Source of the DNA: Haliclona indistincta
Taxonomy: Eukaryota; Porifera; Demospongiae; Haplosclerida; Chalinidae
Direction of reading: 5' to 3'
DNA: 64,000 bases
Assembly: GCA_964017065.1 (NCBI GenBank)
Contig: OZ024790.1
Coordinates: 7,057,422 to 7,121,421, forward strand
Shown here: positions 62,344 through 64,000 of the stretch, one piece after another
How positions within the stretch are numbered: position 1 is the first letter of the stretch
Layout: every line of letters begins with the position of its first letter
The notes under the pieces: generated by a model
The model's database searches: none
What the model saw: the letters and a program-made list of their open reading frames with translations, nothing else
Told to the model about the DNA's origin: nothing
Made by a program: the position numbers and the translations under genes

Positions 62344-63168
62344 CTTTTTATAATTATATAGCACATTCCCTATTATTATTATTATTATTATTATTATTTA
62401 TATATTGTACAAGATCTTATATCAAATTGAATTATATTACAATTACAATGTTACTACTATTTCTTTGAGCAAGTTAAAGGGGACCGTTGGTAAAGACAAT
62501 TTTATCAAAGCATGACACAAACATGGGTTGTGCTCGTCAGGCATTGAAAGCAAAAGCTGTTTCTATAATTTGTCAGTAGACCGATCCCAAGAGGCAACTT
62601 GTAATGTTTATGCAATTTCTACAGCTTTGTCATTTGTGAATACGCCTTCATGTGGACCCAGCCGACCCTCATCAATCGAGGGACTGTGATTTAGTAATTT
62701 TTATCATTCACTAAAATGATCACTCACTCACTCACTCAGTGTTGCAACCCTCCAATCCACAATCCCTCCTACTCAGTTATTATTCTCTCTTACCTTCCAC
62801 CATGCCTGTAGTGTTGTATGTGTATTGCACTAGCTATGTTGTGTTGTCAGGAGCACATGTTGACAATCATTAGTTCTACACTAGTTGTGCCTGAAGGTCT
62901 GTATCAAGTGTCTGGGTTTAAACGATCCTCATAACCTTGCAGCTGGTAGGAACTGCCTGTGCATATGTATACTCTAATTAGCATGCCATGGATACAGTAA
63001 ACACACAAAACTGTGTTCCAACACAGCGAACATGATCTGGCTACTTGTAATTCACTAGGAATTTTCGAAAGGTGATGAGGTCACAAACAAAACATTTTTT
63101 ATGTCAACAAATGATGTGATTTGAAGCATTCGATTCAATAGATACTAAAATTGCTATTCTGTAGTTAA
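62344..63168. other. Intergenic interval between convergent TIKI and FARSA
   Basis: It contains an ATT repeat (about 62370-62397) and otherwise AT-rich unique sequence. No gene was seen. Confidence 0.7.
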
Positions 63169-63839
63169 TTATTTGTCCAGACGACACAGAGGATTCTGAT
63201 ATACCATCTCAAGATTGGTCTTGTGTCCAACGAGTTCACGAATATTGCTAATACCATACTTGATCATAGTTGGCCTAGAGAGAGGGAGGGAGCGAGAGAG
63301 GAGAGAGAGGGAGGGAAAGAGAGAGAGAGAAAGGGAGTCAGTGAGTCACTTTTTTCTCTCACCGTTCTAAAGACAGCCCCCATGCTATCACGGACACGTC
63401 CTCAGGCAGGTTCATGGGTAGCAGCATCTCGGGACGGAATACTCCTGAGTTACCGATCTCCACCCACTTCTTGAGTCCCTCGTGGTAACTGAACACCTCC
63501 ATACTCGGCTCAGTGTAGGGGTTGTAAGCTGGCTTGAAACGAAGCCGTGTCATTCCTGGGCAGAGAGGGAGAGAGAGGAAGGGAGGGAGAAAGCTCAATT
63601 AAGGTTTGTGACTATGCTTATTACAGCAGTCAAGTGTGTGGTTTGAAAGTGAGTGAAATTCTCTTTCGCTGACCCATTTTACTGAAGAACTCATACAGTA
63701 GTCCCATGAGGTCCCCTAGTGTGAGGTTATAGTCTGCTACCACTCCCTCGATTTGGTGAAACTCAGCCAGATGTGTGGCATCAAGCGATTCATTACGAAA
63801 CACGCGATCGATAGAAAAATACTTGACAGGAGTAAATTC
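63169..63839 (-). CDS. FARSA: Phenylalanine-tRNA ligase alpha subunit, C-terminal part (runs off right edge)
   Basis: FARSA is the catalytic alpha subunit of the cytosolic alpha2-beta2 enzyme that charges tRNA-Phe. Three exons join in phase: 63674-63839, 63363-63555 and 63169-63274 (TAA). They encode the end of the class II catalytic core: [16 protein letters not shown] (motif 2) and [15 protein letters not shown], then [18 protein letters not shown] and [10 protein letters not shown], then motif 3 [13 protein letters not shown], and the C-terminus [11 protein letters not shown]. All are nearly invariant among animals. Upstream exons are beyond 64000 or in sequence not recognisable at 63840-64000. 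The two internal acceptors are preceded by CT-rich repeats; the donor after KMG is GTCAGC. Confidence 0.95.
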
Positions 63840-64000
63840 CTGGAGAGAAGGGAAGAGAGAATAAATACAAACAATAATTAAATGTTTCTTCACTGCATAC
63901 AAGCCGACCATGATGGAAGGCAAGCTTGTCATGCTTGAAGATATTCGGTTTAGCTGCCCAACGTAACTGCCGCACCATTACATGACAGGTATGGCAGCTT

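Overview
The window is eukaryotic and most likely from a sponge (a demosponge similar to Amphimedon). The species is inferred, not shown. The reasons are AT-rich DNA, dense genes with many very short GT-AG introns (down to about 55 nt), animal-specific genes (a MAST kinase, a TIKI-type Wnt inhibitor, tetraspanins), and many short palindromic and (CT)n repeats.

Layout from left to right. 1-5836 (-) holds the 5' part of a MAST-family kinase gene that runs off the left edge. 6.35-9.43 kb holds a decayed tetraspanin copy, an ORC1 fragment, and a nearly intact tetraspanin gene broken by a 352-bp inverted-repeat transposon with a 7-bp target duplication. 9627-12668 (+) is a complete 11-exon ORC1 gene. 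14744-17143 (+) is an intronless RRM-WWE-PARP mono-ADP-ribosyltransferase gene. 17.8-23.2 kb is a long inverted repeat that encloses an intact 8-exon tetraspanin gene (19868-21177). 24198-25193 (+) is a single-exon 7TM receptor-like gene.

26.5-48.7 kb is the most unusual part. It holds a tandem family of genes encoding an N-terminal helical (HeLo/MLKL-like, inferred) bundle, three FN3 domains and a C-terminal glycine-rich hydrophobic segment. One copy is intact, two carry a single in-frame stop, and two are decayed. Fragments of the neighbouring LSM4 and OGFOD1 genes lie between copies 1 and 2, so the array grew by duplication of the block that now ends at 58.5 kb. A mytilectin-like lectin gene with a putative pore-forming domain (34609-35490, -) sits inside the array. 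40-46.6 kb is repeat-rich: a 403-bp pure TTC tract, a terminal-inverted-repeat element, two long and nearly perfect hairpins, a GATA/GACA satellite and a non-LTR reverse transcriptase fragment.

49366-53396 (-) is a complete 14-exon OGFOD1 gene, divergent from LSM4 (53607-58500, +, six exons). 59075-62343 (+) is a complete TIKI (TRABD2) gene with a TATA box. 63169-63839 (-) holds the last three exons of FARSA, which runs off the right edge. Conserved housekeeping genes (ORC1, LSM4, OGFOD1, FARSA) thus alternate with lineage-specific, duplicated and possibly immune-related genes. All exon models come from reading splice signals and reading phase by eye.
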